A stretch of 64,000 nt of DNA. It comes from JBJXHN01 sp046233135 (lineage in GTDB: Bacteria > Pseudomonadota > Alphaproteobacteria > Rhodospirillales > Rhodospirillaceae). Below the pieces are notes generated by a model. The model made no database searches. It worked only from the letters and a program-made list of their open reading frames with translations, and had not been told where the DNA came from. Positions 23,215 through 31,357 of the stretch are shown piece by piece. Where the stretch lies: positions 1 to 64,000 of the forward strand of contig JBJXHN010000006.1 of assembly GCA_046233135.1 (NCBI GenBank), written 5' to 3'. The position numbers were made by a program, and so were the translations under genes. Each line of letters begins with the position of its first letter. Positions within the stretch are counted from its first letter, which is position 1.

Positions 23215-24210
23215 TTGGATTTTTCCGTTCTGTCGACCCTTACCATGGCCGGCCAGCCGCTGTGGATGTGGGGCCTGTTCCTGGGTATCGTCATCGCCCT
23301 GCTGGTCGTTGATCTGGGGTTATTCAACCGAAAAGACCATGCTATCGGCTTGCGGGAAAGCCTGATGCTGTCGGTGTTCTACATCACCGTGGCTGTGGCC
23401 TTCGGCGGTTTCGTCTGGGTCGACCTGGGGGCGGAGCAGGGCATCGACTACTTCACCGCCTTCGTGGTGGAAAAAAGCCTGTCCCTGGATAACCTGTTCG
23501 TCATCTCGTTGATCTTCTCGTCGTTTGCCATCCCGGCGGAGCGGCAGCACCGGGTCCTGGTCTGGGGGATCATCGGCGTGATCGTGCTGCGCGGGATCAT
23601 GATCGGCCTGGGGGCCACGCTGATCTCCCAGTTCCATTGGGTACTCTGGATTTTCGGCGCCTTTCTGGTGATTACCGGCATCCGCATGGCCCTGTCCCGT
23701 GACGAGGCCAAGGATCCGGCGGACAACGCCCTGATCCGCTTCATGCGCAAGCGGGTGCGGGTGACCGACGGCTTCCACGGCCACCGCTTTCTGGTGCGTC
23801 TGCCCGATCCGCAAACCGGGCGCAAGGTGCTGTGGGCGACGCCGCTGCTGATGGCCTTGATGGCGGTGGAATTCGCCGACGTCATCTTTGCCGTGGACAG
23901 CGTGCCGGCGGTCTTCGCCATCACCACCGATGCCTATGTGGTCTATACCAGCAACATCTTCGCCATTCTCGGCCTGCGGGCGTTGTATTTCGCCCTGGCC
24001 GCCGTTGTGCGCCGCTTTGCCTATCTGCACTACGCCCTGGCGGCCGTGCTGATTTTCATCGGCGGCAAGATCTTCTGGGCCGATCTGGTGGGGCATGTGC
24101 CCGCCGGGGTCTCGCTGGGGGTGACCTTCGCCTTGCTGACGGCGGGGATCGTCGCCTCCATCCCCGCCATGCGGCGGGAGGACCGGAAAACGGCCGAACA
24201 GGAAGGTTAG
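23215..24210 (+). CDS. TerC/Alx-family integral membrane protein
   Basis: A 331-residue protein with about eight to nine membrane segments. The start is TTG 23215 after AGGTGA; the next in-frame ATG is 9 codons in. Signature acidic motifs are VVEKSLSLDNLFVISLIF and AVEFADVIFAVDSVPAVFA, whose Asp/Glu residues lie in membrane helices and are implicated in metal (Mn) export in the family. It has the longer Alx-like form rather than the short YceF/YjbE form. A structured leader precedes it, and it ends 1 nt before the convergent MFS gene, with no terminator between. The likely role is manganese homeostasis. Confidence 0.9.
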   Translation: MDFSVLSTLTMAGQPLWMWGLFLGIVIALLVVDLGLFNRKDHAIGLRESLMLSVFYITVAVAFGGFVWVDLGAEQGIDYFTAFVVEKSLSLDNLFVISLIFSSFAIPAERQHRVLVWGIIGVIVLRGIMIGLGATLISQFHWVLWIFGAFLVITGIRMALSRDEAKDPADNALIRFMRKRVRVTDGFHGHRFLVRLPDPQTGRKVLWATPLLMALMAVEFADVIFAVDSVPAVFAITTDAYVVYTSNIFAILGLRALYFALAAVVRRFAYLHYALAAVLIFIGGKIFWADLVGHVPAGVSLGVTFALLTAGIVASIPAMRREDRKTAEQEG

Positions 24211-24211
24211 G

Positions 24212-25390
24212 TCAGGAGGGACCGGCGGCGCGGCCGCGCCCTTCCTCCCGCACGGCCAGCAGCAATCCGCCCAGGCCCACCAGGGCGCCGGCCAGACCTA
24301 GCCAGACCAGCCCCGCCCAGTGGGCCACCAGCCCGCCCAGCCCGGCTCCCAGCCCCTGGCCGAGGAAGACGGTGGCGGCATTCAGCCCCATCACCACCGA
24401 CCGGGTGTGCGGGGCGGCATCGATCAGGCGGGTCTGCAGGATCGGGCCGATGCCGAACATGGCCGCGGCGTTGAGGGTGATCACCCCGGCCAGCACCCCG
24501 CCCAGCCAGGGCGGTGGCAGCACGGCGGGCCAGAGTGACAGCGCACAGACAGCCAGCAGCGATAGCGCGATCAGGGCGAAAGTGGCGGGCAGGGTCAGCG
24601 GGCCGGTGGCCCGGTCGGCCAGCCGGCCACCCACCAGGATCCCGACGAACGAGCCGACGCCGATGAAGCTTTGCATCACTGCGATCCCGGCGCCGGTGCG
24701 TCCGGTGACCGTGGTGATCACCGGTCCGAAAAAGGCGATCACGGTGAAGGTGGCACTGAAGGCCAGCACCGACAGGCAAAGCGGCATGGCGACCGCCCGG
24801 CGGAAGACCACCGACAGGGTGCGCAGCCCGGCACGGTCGCCGCTGGGCAGGGGCGGCAGGGTGGTCCCGACGGCCAGGGCGGCGGCCAGGGCCACGCCGC
24901 CGGACATCACGAAAGGCGCGCGCCAGCCGTAGTGCGCGCCCACCACCGCTCCGGCGGGAATGCCGATCAGGTAGGCCAGGGTCAGGCCCGACATCACCAC
25001 CGCCATCGCCTGTCCGCGCCGGTCGGGCGGGGCGAGGGTGGAGGTGGCGGCGATGGCCACCGGGATCACCAGCGGGGCCGCCAGACCGCACAGGGCGCGG
25101 ACCGCCAGCAGGGCGGGGAAAGTGGGCGCCAATCCGGCCGCCAGGTTCAGCAGGCCGAGGATCCCCAGCGCGCTGACGATCACCTTGCGCCTGCCGAAGC
25201 CGGCGGTTAGCGACCCGCCCAGGGGAGCCGAGAGGGCATAGAAGATGGAGAAGACGAGGGCCAGCTGTCCGGCCACGGCGACGGGGATATCCAGGCCGCC
25301 GGCCAGTTCGGCGAGGACGCCGGTGAAGGAATAGGTCTGGGTGCCAACGGCCAGGGCCGCGAGAGTCAGGACGAAAAGGCGCTTGTCCAA
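24212..25390 (-). CDS. MFS transporter (drug/arabinose efflux-type)
   Basis: A 392-residue, 12-helix major facilitator. I chose TTG 25388-25390, which has AAGGA 8 nt upstream and places the first helix (FVLTLAALAVGTQTYSFTGV) at the N-terminus; the frame remains open upstream but adds a polar, uncharacteristic head. The loop 2-3 motif A appears as GSLTAGFGRRKVIVSALG, and the antiporter-like motif in helix 5 as LTLAYLIGIPAGAVVGAHYG. It resembles the YdhP/AraJ efflux group. The substrate is unknown. It is divergent from the VOC gene. Confidence 0.85.
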   Translation of the reverse strand: MDKRLFVLTLAALAVGTQTYSFTGVLAELAGGLDIPVAVAGQLALVFSIFYALSAPLGGSLTAGFGRRKVIVSALGILGLLNLAAGLAPTFPALLAVRALCGLAAPLVIPVAIAATSTLAPPDRRGQAMAVVMSGLTLAYLIGIPAGAVVGAHYGWRAPFVMSGGVALAAALAVGTTLPPLPSGDRAGLRTLSVVFRRAVAMPLCLSVLAFSATFTVIAFFGPVITTVTGRTGAGIAVMQSFIGVGSFVGILVGGRLADRATGPLTLPATFALIALSLLAVCALSLWPAVLPPPWLGGVLAGVITLNAAAMFGIGPILQTRLIDAAPHTRSVVMGLNAATVFLGQGLGAGLGGLVAHWAGLVWLGLAGALVGLGGLLLAVREEGRGRAAGPS

Positions 25391-25511
25391 AGGGCCGTCC
25401 TTCGCTGCTTTTCTTGACGCCGGCGCATTCCTGCCGCAGATGGGAGCATTGGTGACCCCAAAGCGCCGCCGTTGCGTTTGGTCGCCCGTACCATGGAACA
25501 AGGACCCCCCG

Positions 25512-25931
25512 ATGCCCAACCCTTTTCATCTTGCCGTCCCCGTCCACGATCTGTCCGCCGCCCGGGCCTTCTACGGTGACCTGCTGGGCTGCCCGGAAGG
25601 GCGGAGCGACACTGCCTGGATCGATTTCGACCTGATGGGGCATCAGCTGGTGGCGCATCTGGATCCGGCGGCCAAGGCGGCGGAGCAGATCCACAATCCG
25701 GTGGACGGCCATCAGGTGCCCGTTCCCCACTTCGGCGTGGTGCTGGACTGGGACGACTGGCATGCCCTGGCCGACAAGCTGAAGGCCGCCGGTCAGGCCT
25801 TCGTCATCGAACCCTACATCCGTTTCAAGGGCCAGGTGGGCGAGCAGGCCACCATGTTCTTCCTGGATCCGTCGGGCAATGCGCTCGAATTCAAGGCCTT
25901 CAAGGACATGGGACAATTGTTCGCGAAATAG
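25512..25931 (+). CDS. VOC (glyoxalase/bleomycin-resistance) superfamily protein
   Basis: A 139-residue protein with two beta-alpha-beta-beta-beta modules. Candidate metal ligands are H in NPFHLAVPVHDL near the N-terminus, H in GHQLVAHLD, H in VPHFGVVLDWDD and E in GNALEFKAF near the C-terminus. This pattern is that of dioxygenase-like or lactoylglutathione-lyase-like VOC enzymes annotated only generically. ATG 25512 follows AAGGA. The substrate cannot be read from sequence. Confidence 0.85.
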   Translation: MPNPFHLAVPVHDLSAARAFYGDLLGCPEGRSDTAWIDFDLMGHQLVAHLDPAAKAAEQIHNPVDGHQVPVPHFGVVLDWDDWHALADKLKAAGQAFVIEPYIRFKGQVGEQATMFFLDPSGNALEFKAFKDMGQLFAK

Positions 25932-25935
25932 GGGC

Positions 25936-27198
25936 CTAACGCTCTGCCAGCCACCGGTCCGCCGCTGCCCCGGCCCAGCGGCCGGTGGCCAGGCAGGCCG
26001 TGAGCAGATAGCCGCCGGTCGGGGCTTCCCAATCCAGCATCTCGCCGCTGCAGAACACCCCCGGCCGGGCGCGCAGCATCAGGTCGCCGGTCAGGGCGTC
26101 GAAGGGAACGCCGCCGGCGGTGCTGATCGCCTCGTCCAGGGGGCGGGGGCGCAGCAGGGGCAGTGGTGCCGCTTTCAATCCCGCCGCCAGGGCTGCCGGA
26201 TCATCGAAGGTGGCCGGCGGTAGGCATTCCCGGGCCAGTGCCGCCCGCACCCCGGCCAGCCCCAGGGCGCGCTTCAGGTGGGTGGACAGGCTGCGCCCTC
26301 CGCGGGGCTTGGCCAGGGCGGCGGCGACTTTGCCCGGCGTATGGTCCGGCAGCAGGTCCAGCAGGGGCACCGCTGCCTCTCCTCGCGCCAGGGTGTCGCG
26401 CAGGGCGGTGCTGAAGGCATAGATCAAGCCACCTTCCACCCCGCCCGCCGTGATCACGCATTCCCCGCGCAGGCGTCGGCCTTCGAAGGTGATGGCCAGG
26501 GGTTTGACGGCCGTGCCGGCCCAGGTGTCGCGCATGTGGGTGCTCCAGCCCACGTCGAAACCGCAGTTGGCGGGGGCGAAGGGAGCAAGGGGGCGGCCGA
26601 GGGTCTCGGCCAGCACAGGCGCCCAGGCGCCGTCGGAACCCAGCTTGCGCCAGCTCGCCCCGCCCAGTGCCAGCACCACGGCCGCAGCCGGGTGGACCAG
26701 AGGGCCGTCGGGTGTGTCGAAGCGCAAGGCGCTGCCGTCGGCGGTCCATCCCCGCCAGCGCCAGCGGGTGCGCAAGGTCACCCCGCGTTCCGCCAGCCGG
26801 CCGAGCCAGGCCCGCAACAGGGGAGAGGCCTTGAAGGCATCGGGAAATACCCGCCCCGATGAACCGACGAAGGTGGTCTGCCCCAGTCCGGCGCACCAGT
26901 CCCGCACCGCCGCCGGCCCGAAGGCCGAGAGCATGGGGGCAAGGGCCGTTTGCGCGGCTCCGAAACGGGACAGGAAGGTCGTCGTGTCTTCGCTGTGGGT
27001 GATGTTCAGGCCGCCCCGGCCGGCCATCAGCAGCTTGCGTCCGGGAGTGGGCATGGCCTCGCAGACCGTCACGGGCCGGCCGCGCTCGGCCAGGGCCTCG
27101 GCGGCCATCAGCCCGGCCGGACCGGCGCCGACCACCACCACCGGCGCAGCAGAGGTCTTCTCGGGGCGGGCGGCGGCGGAGACGGGATCGGAAGGCAT
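25936..27198 (-). CDS. NAD(P)/FAD-dependent oxidoreductase of the BaiN/HI0933 (TIGR03862-like) family
   Basis: A 420-residue flavoprotein. The Rossmann dinucleotide motif VVVVGAGPAGLMAAEALAER lies near residues 20-40. The family signature PGRKLLMAGRGGLNITHSED follows near residue 55. The C-terminal GEMLDWEAPTGGYLLTACLA is characteristic (GE..D..G..GGYN in the wider family), closing the FAD site. Functions are poorly known; relatives reduce steroids or are linked to folded-RNA or tRNA contexts only by annotation. It ends 4 nt from the convergent VOC gene. Confidence 0.88.
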   Translation of the reverse strand: MPSDPVSAAARPEKTSAAPVVVVGAGPAGLMAAEALAERGRPVTVCEAMPTPGRKLLMAGRGGLNITHSEDTTTFLSRFGAAQTALAPMLSAFGPAAVRDWCAGLGQTTFVGSSGRVFPDAFKASPLLRAWLGRLAERGVTLRTRWRWRGWTADGSALRFDTPDGPLVHPAAAVVLALGGASWRKLGSDGAWAPVLAETLGRPLAPFAPANCGFDVGWSTHMRDTWAGTAVKPLAITFEGRRLRGECVITAGGVEGGLIYAFSTALRDTLARGEAAVPLLDLLPDHTPGKVAAALAKPRGGRSLSTHLKRALGLAGVRAALARECLPPATFDDPAALAAGLKAAPLPLLRPRPLDEAISTAGGVPFDALTGDLMLRARPGVFCSGEMLDWEAPTGGYLLTACLATGRWAGAAADRWLAER

Positions 27199-27232
27199 CG
27201 GGCGGTCGGTCCGGCAATCGGGTGGAAGGAAC

Positions 27233-27262
27233 GGGAGCGGCGGACGACAGATGGCCGCTCCC
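27233..27262 (-). terminator. Hairpin after the PilZ chemoreceptor gene
   Basis: A perfect 8-bp stem GGGAGCGG/CCGCTCCC (27233-27240 with 27255-27262) lies 16 nt past the receptor stop codon on the minus strand. There is no U-tract, so it may only stabilise the 3' end. Confidence 0.4.
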
Positions 27263-27278
27263 TTGCCTCCTACCGCGT

Positions 27279-29693
27279 TTACCGGCCGCGCACCAGCTTG
27301 CCGATGATCTGCTTGTTGCCGGAGGTGTCGGCAAAGGCGATGCTGGCTTCGTTGTCTTCGGCGGTGATGACGCGGGCGTCGACGGGGTCGGATCCGGCAA
27401 TGCGCAGGGTGACCGTGCCCGTGGACGCCAGCGGCCGCGCCAGTTGCGCCAGACGGGCGCCGCTCATGTTGATGTTGATCAGGGTGCCGGTGGTTTCCCC
27501 CTTGCTGTCGGTGATCCGGGCATTGAGCGTGACGGTTTCCCGCTTGGCGGTCCGGCGGTCCACATCGTCGGTGGCGGTGCGGACCACGGCGACCAGGATG
27601 CGGCGCAGGCTGTCGATGGCATCCGATACGCCGTCGGCGGCCTGCTGCATATCCGCCGCTTTCTGGCGGTTTGCCCCGGCTTCCTGGGAGACGTCCTCGA
27701 TCCGGCGGGCCACTTCGCGGGCGGCCTCGGCGGTCTGGCTGACGTTACGGGATATCTCGCTGGTGGAGGCCTGCTGCTCTTCCATGGCGGCGGCAATGGT
27801 TTCCGACACCTGATCCATTTCGCGGATGGTGACGTCGATGGTGTCCACCGCTTCGACCGCGTCCATGGTGACGGCAACGATGTCGGCGATCTGGCGCGAG
27901 ATCTCTTCGGTGCTGCGGCCGGTCTGGTTGGCCAGGGCTTTCACTTCGTTGGCCACGACGGCGAAACCCTTGCCGGCATCACCGGCGCGGGCGGCTTCGA
28001 TGGTGGCGTTGAGGGCCAGCAGGTTGGTCTGGCTGGCGATGTCGGCGATCAGCCCGGCCACCTCGCCGATGCGGTCCACGGCCTGACGCAGGCGGTCGAT
28101 GGTCGAGCGGGTGCGCTCGCCGGCTTCCACCGCCCGGCCGGTGACCTGGGTGGCCAGGGACACCTGCTGCGAGATTTCGCCGATGGCGGCGGTCATTTCC
28201 TCGGTTGCGGCGGCGACGGCCTGGGCGTTGACCAGGGCTTCCTCGGCCGCCGCAGCCACGCCGGTGGCGTTGTCGGACATGCGTGTGGCGCTGCTGGCCA
28301 TCTCGCCGGAGGTGCGGGAGACCATGGTGGACTGGTTGGCCACCTCGTTGACCGCCTTGCGGGTCTCGGACTCGACTGTTTCGGCCATGGTTTTCAGGGC
28401 GTTGCTTTTCTGAACTTCGGCAGCCTGGCGGTCCAGTTCCTGCTGTTCGCGCAGGGAGACGGCTTCCTGGCCGGCCCGGCGCAGGATTTCCGTGGCCCGG
28501 GCGATGTCGCCCAGTTCGTCCTTGCGGCCCTGGTGGGGGACTTCCACGCCATAGTCGTGATCGCTCAGGCGGAACATGATGCCGTTCAGCTGGCTGATGG
28601 GGCGTGTGATGGAGCGCGACAGCAGCAGCCCGGCGACCAGCAGTACCAGGGCGGAGATCACCACCTGGATCGACATGAGGACGGCCTGCTCATGGACCGG
28701 GGCGAGGGTTTCGCTTTCGTCCTGGACCGCAACCACGGCCCAGCGGACGCCGGCGAAATCCAGGCCCGCATAGGCCGCTGCGACAGGGCGGCCGTCATAG
28801 CCCTGGAACAGGCCGACACCATGCTCTCCGGCCAGGGCCTTGCGCACGTGTTCAGTCTTGATCTCCCGCTTCAGGATGGTGCTTTCGCTGGAAAACCGGC
28901 TGTCGGACCGCATCAGGTTGTCGGTGCCGACGACAAAGGTTTCCCCGGTTTCTCCCAGGCCCTCGGTGCGTTGCATCAGGGCGTTGAGCTTGGCGATGGG
29001 CATCTGGAAGACCAGGACGCCGATGGTCTTGCCTTCCGGCGTGACGACGGGAGTCCCCATGAAACTGGCCGGGGCGTCATGGCTGGGGGCATAGGGCCGG
29101 AAATCAAAGAAGGCGACCTCGCCTTTGGACAGGGTTAGAGACTTGCGAAAGACGTTGCCCAGGTCGGTCTGCGCCCACGTTCCGGTCTTCAGGTTCGTGG
29201 CATAGTCCAGTTCCTTGAACACCGTGTAGACCAGATCCCCATCGGGGTTGAAGAAGAAGATGTCATAGTAATCCCGAGTGCGCAGGAACTGGCGCAGCCA
29301 CGGGTGATGGTCGGCATGCACCTGGCTGTAGGCCGACCCGTCCTGTGCGGCGTCCAGCTCTTCCTTCTTGCCCGTGGGATTGGGGTTATCGGTAATGTAG
29401 AGCTTTTGCAGGGTAGCGGTCTTGTCGCCGGGAATGGCATTCCAGGCTTCGGCGAAGGCGGGTAGTCCTGTCTGGACCATCGGGCTTGCGGCGATCACCA
29501 CCAGATCGTCGCGGATGGATTGCAGGTAGCTGTCCAGCTCCGACACGCGGCCATCCAGAACCGCGAGCAGCTTGAGTTCTGCTTCCCGAACTAACGTTGC
29601 CTTTTCGGAATAGAACGCTGCCAATCCGAGCGCGATGACGGCGACCATCCCCAAGCCAACGATAAAAACAGGTATACGGATGGACAGGCGCAT
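27279..29693 (-). CDS. Methyl-accepting chemotaxis protein with Cache sensor and C-terminal PilZ domain
   Basis: An 804-residue receptor. TM1 is about residues 8-28. A large periplasmic double-Cache region spans about 35-325, including YYDIFFFNPDGDLVYTV and MGTPVVTPEGKTIGVLVFQM. TM2 is about 338-358, followed by HAMP (about 358-412). The cytoplasmic signalling hairpin tip is near 553-590 (IASQTNLLALNATIEAARAG). A PilZ-like domain occupies about 711-804, beginning DRRTAKRETV (RxxxR motif) with NINMSGARLAQ in place of the usual [DN]xSxxG loop, two residues short. PilZ domains bind c-di-GMP, and a PilZ-bearing receptor (Tlp1) is known in Azospirillum brasilense. c-di-GMP control of chemotaxis is therefore plausible, but the shortened loop leaves binding uncertain. 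Confidence 0.92.
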   Translation of the reverse strand: MRLSIRIPVFIVGLGMVAVIALGLAAFYSEKATLVREAELKLLAVLDGRVSELDSYLQSIRDDLVVIAASPMVQTGLPAFAEAWNAIPGDKTATLQKLYITDNPNPTGKKEELDAAQDGSAYSQVHADHHPWLRQFLRTRDYYDIFFFNPDGDLVYTVFKELDYATNLKTGTWAQTDLGNVFRKSLTLSKGEVAFFDFRPYAPSHDAPASFMGTPVVTPEGKTIGVLVFQMPIAKLNALMQRTEGLGETGETFVVGTDNLMRSDSRFSSESTILKREIKTEHVRKALAGEHGVGLFQGYDGRPVAAAYAGLDFAGVRWAVVAVQDESETLAPVHEQAVLMSIQVVISALVLLVAGLLLSRSITRPISQLNGIMFRLSDHDYGVEVPHQGRKDELGDIARATEILRRAGQEAVSLREQQELDRQAAEVQKSNALKTMAETVESETRKAVNEVANQSTMVSRTSGEMASSATRMSDNATGVAAAAEEALVNAQAVAAATEEMTAAIGEISQQVSLATQVTGRAVEAGERTRSTIDRLRQAVDRIGEVAGLIADIASQTNLLALNATIEAARAGDAGKGFAVVANEVKALANQTGRSTEEISRQIADIVAVTMDAVEAVDTIDVTIREMDQVSETIAAAMEEQQASTSEISRNVSQTAEAAREVARRIEDVSQEAGANRQKAADMQQAADGVSDAIDSLRRILVAVVRTATDDVDRRTAKRETVTLNARITDSKGETTGTLININMSGARLAQLARPLASTGTVTLRIAGSDPVDARVITAEDNEASIAFADTSGNKQIIGKLVRGR

Positions 29694-29915
29694 CGCCCCA
29701 CTCCTTCGTGCTATTCCTATTGTTCAGAGACGGGCCCCGATCTCCGCGACCTGTTCTTTGATGTATATCATGCAGGGAATGAGTAGTATAGCAGGCAATC
29801 AGAAGTATATTGCTTCGCCTTTTGCAAAACATGCTGCGGTTTGCGGGGGTGCGGTACAGTATGGGAAAATACCCTATATCCAATGGATAGGGCCGAACTT
29901 GGACGAGGGGAAGGG

Positions 29916-30230
29916 ATGCCGACGGGACCCGGTCTGGAAGACTATTTGAAGTTGTTCGCGCTTTACGGTGACGTGGTGGAGACCGCTTGGCGGGATAGTG
30001 ATCCGGATACGGACCGGCTGCACCTGCTGTTCGAACAGGTGGTCCGGTTGCTGGCCCGGGGTTCGGCATTCAATGCCGGCCTGCCCGAACCGTTCCTGCG
30101 GACGGCTCGCGGATATGTGGATGGGGAGGAGGCCGTGCTGCGGCAGATGGAAGACCCGGATGCCCGCCATTTTATGCTGAGCGATTTGTACGACTATTTC
30201 TACCTGCTCCGGCGCGGGCAAGCGGGCTGA
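29916..30230 (+). CDS. Small hypothetical acidic helical protein
   Basis: A 104-residue protein; ATG 29916 directly follows GAGGGGAAGGG. It is rich in Asp/Leu/Tyr (GLEDYLKLFALYGDVVETAW, SDLYDYFYLLRRG), predicted all-helical and soluble. No family recognised. It is divergent from the PilZ chemoreceptor. The shared region 29694-29915 is AT-richer than its surroundings and holds a small palindrome TATCC-AAT-GGATA (29876-29888) 28 nt before the start, perhaps an operator. Confidence 0.6.
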   Translation: MPTGPGLEDYLKLFALYGDVVETAWRDSDPDTDRLHLLFEQVVRLLARGSAFNAGLPEPFLRTARGYVDGEEAVLRQMEDPDARHFMLSDLYDYFYLLRRGQAG

Positions 30231-30238
30231 GGGAGACC

Positions 30239-30790
30239 TCAGGCCGGGGCGGTGACCACGGCAACCGTGAGGGCGTCGCAGAGTGGCGTCTGCCAGGAGC
30301 GGGTGAAATCCGCACCGGCGAGGCTGATTGCCGCTTCCAGGGCCGTGCGCACGGCGGCGGTATCGGCGGGAAGGTCCGTCGGCCCCGTGGCCTCCAGCCC
30401 GCTGACGCTGGCCAGGGCTTTCAGCTCCAGCCGTTCGGCTTCCAGTTCCGCGTCCTTGATGCGGGTGCGCAGAGCCTCTGCCGCGCCGGTCAGGCGCGGG
30501 TCCGGCGGCTGGGCGCCCTTCATGGCACGGCGGATGGCGCGCAGGGGACGGACGGTGCGGTCGCGCCAGTCGGCAATCCGGGATTCCTGGGCCGCCAGCC
30601 ATGAGGTATCCACCGTCTGGCCACGTCGGGCCGCCCAGGCCGCGAACAGCAGTAGCGGCACGTCCACCCCCGCTTCGTCCTGCAAGGCCAGACAGGCATC
30701 GGGGATGCCCGGGGTGTCGTAGACGGCCAGGGCGAAGGTCCAAAGGGGATCATCATCGGCGAACGCCCACTGGTGGGGATCGTTACCCAT
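30239..30790 (-). CDS. TIGR02444/DUF2390 family protein
   Basis: A 183-residue soluble protein. The N-terminal segment DDDPLWTFALAVYDTPGIPD then ACLALQDEAGVDVPLLLFAA matches this conserved but functionally uncharacterised proteobacterial family; the motif on W..RTVRPLRAIRRAMKG follows near residue 75-95. Its ATG overlaps the stop of the upstream gene by one base (TGATG at 30788-30792), so the pair is translationally coupled. Confidence 0.8.
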   Translation of the reverse strand: MGNDPHQWAFADDDPLWTFALAVYDTPGIPDACLALQDEAGVDVPLLLFAAWAARRGQTVDTSWLAAQESRIADWRDRTVRPLRAIRRAMKGAQPPDPRLTGAAEALRTRIKDAELEAERLELKALASVSGLEATGPTDLPADTAAVRTALEAAISLAGADFTRSWQTPLCDALTVAVVTAPA

Positions 30791-31158
30791 CAGAATGTCT
30801 CGCCGTTGGTGACCTCGACCGCGTCGGCGACCAGCATCAGCACGTGATCAACCTGGTCCCGGGTGCAGTCGTCGGGCAGGTCGGGCAACTCCATGCAGAT
30901 GCCCTCGTCGTCCAGCAACTGGCGGGCGAAGGCGAACTTGTGATCACGGTAGTCGGCGACCGTTTCGAACTGCGCCATATGGGCGGCCTCCATCTCCCGC
31001 TGGGCGGCGGCAAGGTCGCGCCGTTCCTCGTCGCTCAGGGCGCCGGGCTTGGACATCAGCTCCATGCGCCGAGCATTGGCGACCTCCATGCGGGTGAACC
31101 ACTGGGGATCATAGTCCGGCATCAGGTGGGGAGCGGCCGGGGTGGCCAGATCGCTCAT
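30790..31158 (-). CDS. Hypothetical protein, co-translated with the TIGR02444 gene
   Basis: A 122-residue acidic soluble protein with a Met/Glu/Arg-rich helical middle (EVANARRMELMSKPGALSDE). No family recognised. It is the first gene of a two-gene unit divergent from the Na/Pi transporter. The 199-bp shared region (31159-31357) contains no clear Pho box. Confidence 0.65.
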   Translation of the reverse strand: MSDLATPAAPHLMPDYDPQWFTRMEVANARRMELMSKPGALSDEERRDLAAAQREMEAAHMAQFETVADYRDHKFAFARQLLDDEGICMELPDLPDDCTRDQVDHVLMLVADAVEVTNGETF

Positions 31159-31357
31159 CGGGTCTTCTTTCCTCTTCCTGGGCCTCTTGTCGAGGCCTCT
31201 CCATGGACGACTCGTCGCCGAGTCAGCCCCGAACCTCGCTCCGCGTCAACTGTTTCGATGCCGGCCGGTGTTGCAGTGCGGCGCACATGGTGCGTGTTTT
31301 TTGTGCGGGATTGGCGTAAGGTACATCTTTTCTGAGGTGTCTTGAGGTCGTAAAGCA

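Noticed and set aside
31159..31357. Pho box upstream of the Na/Pi transporter
   Set aside because: No pair of CTGTCAT-type repeats with proper spacing was found.
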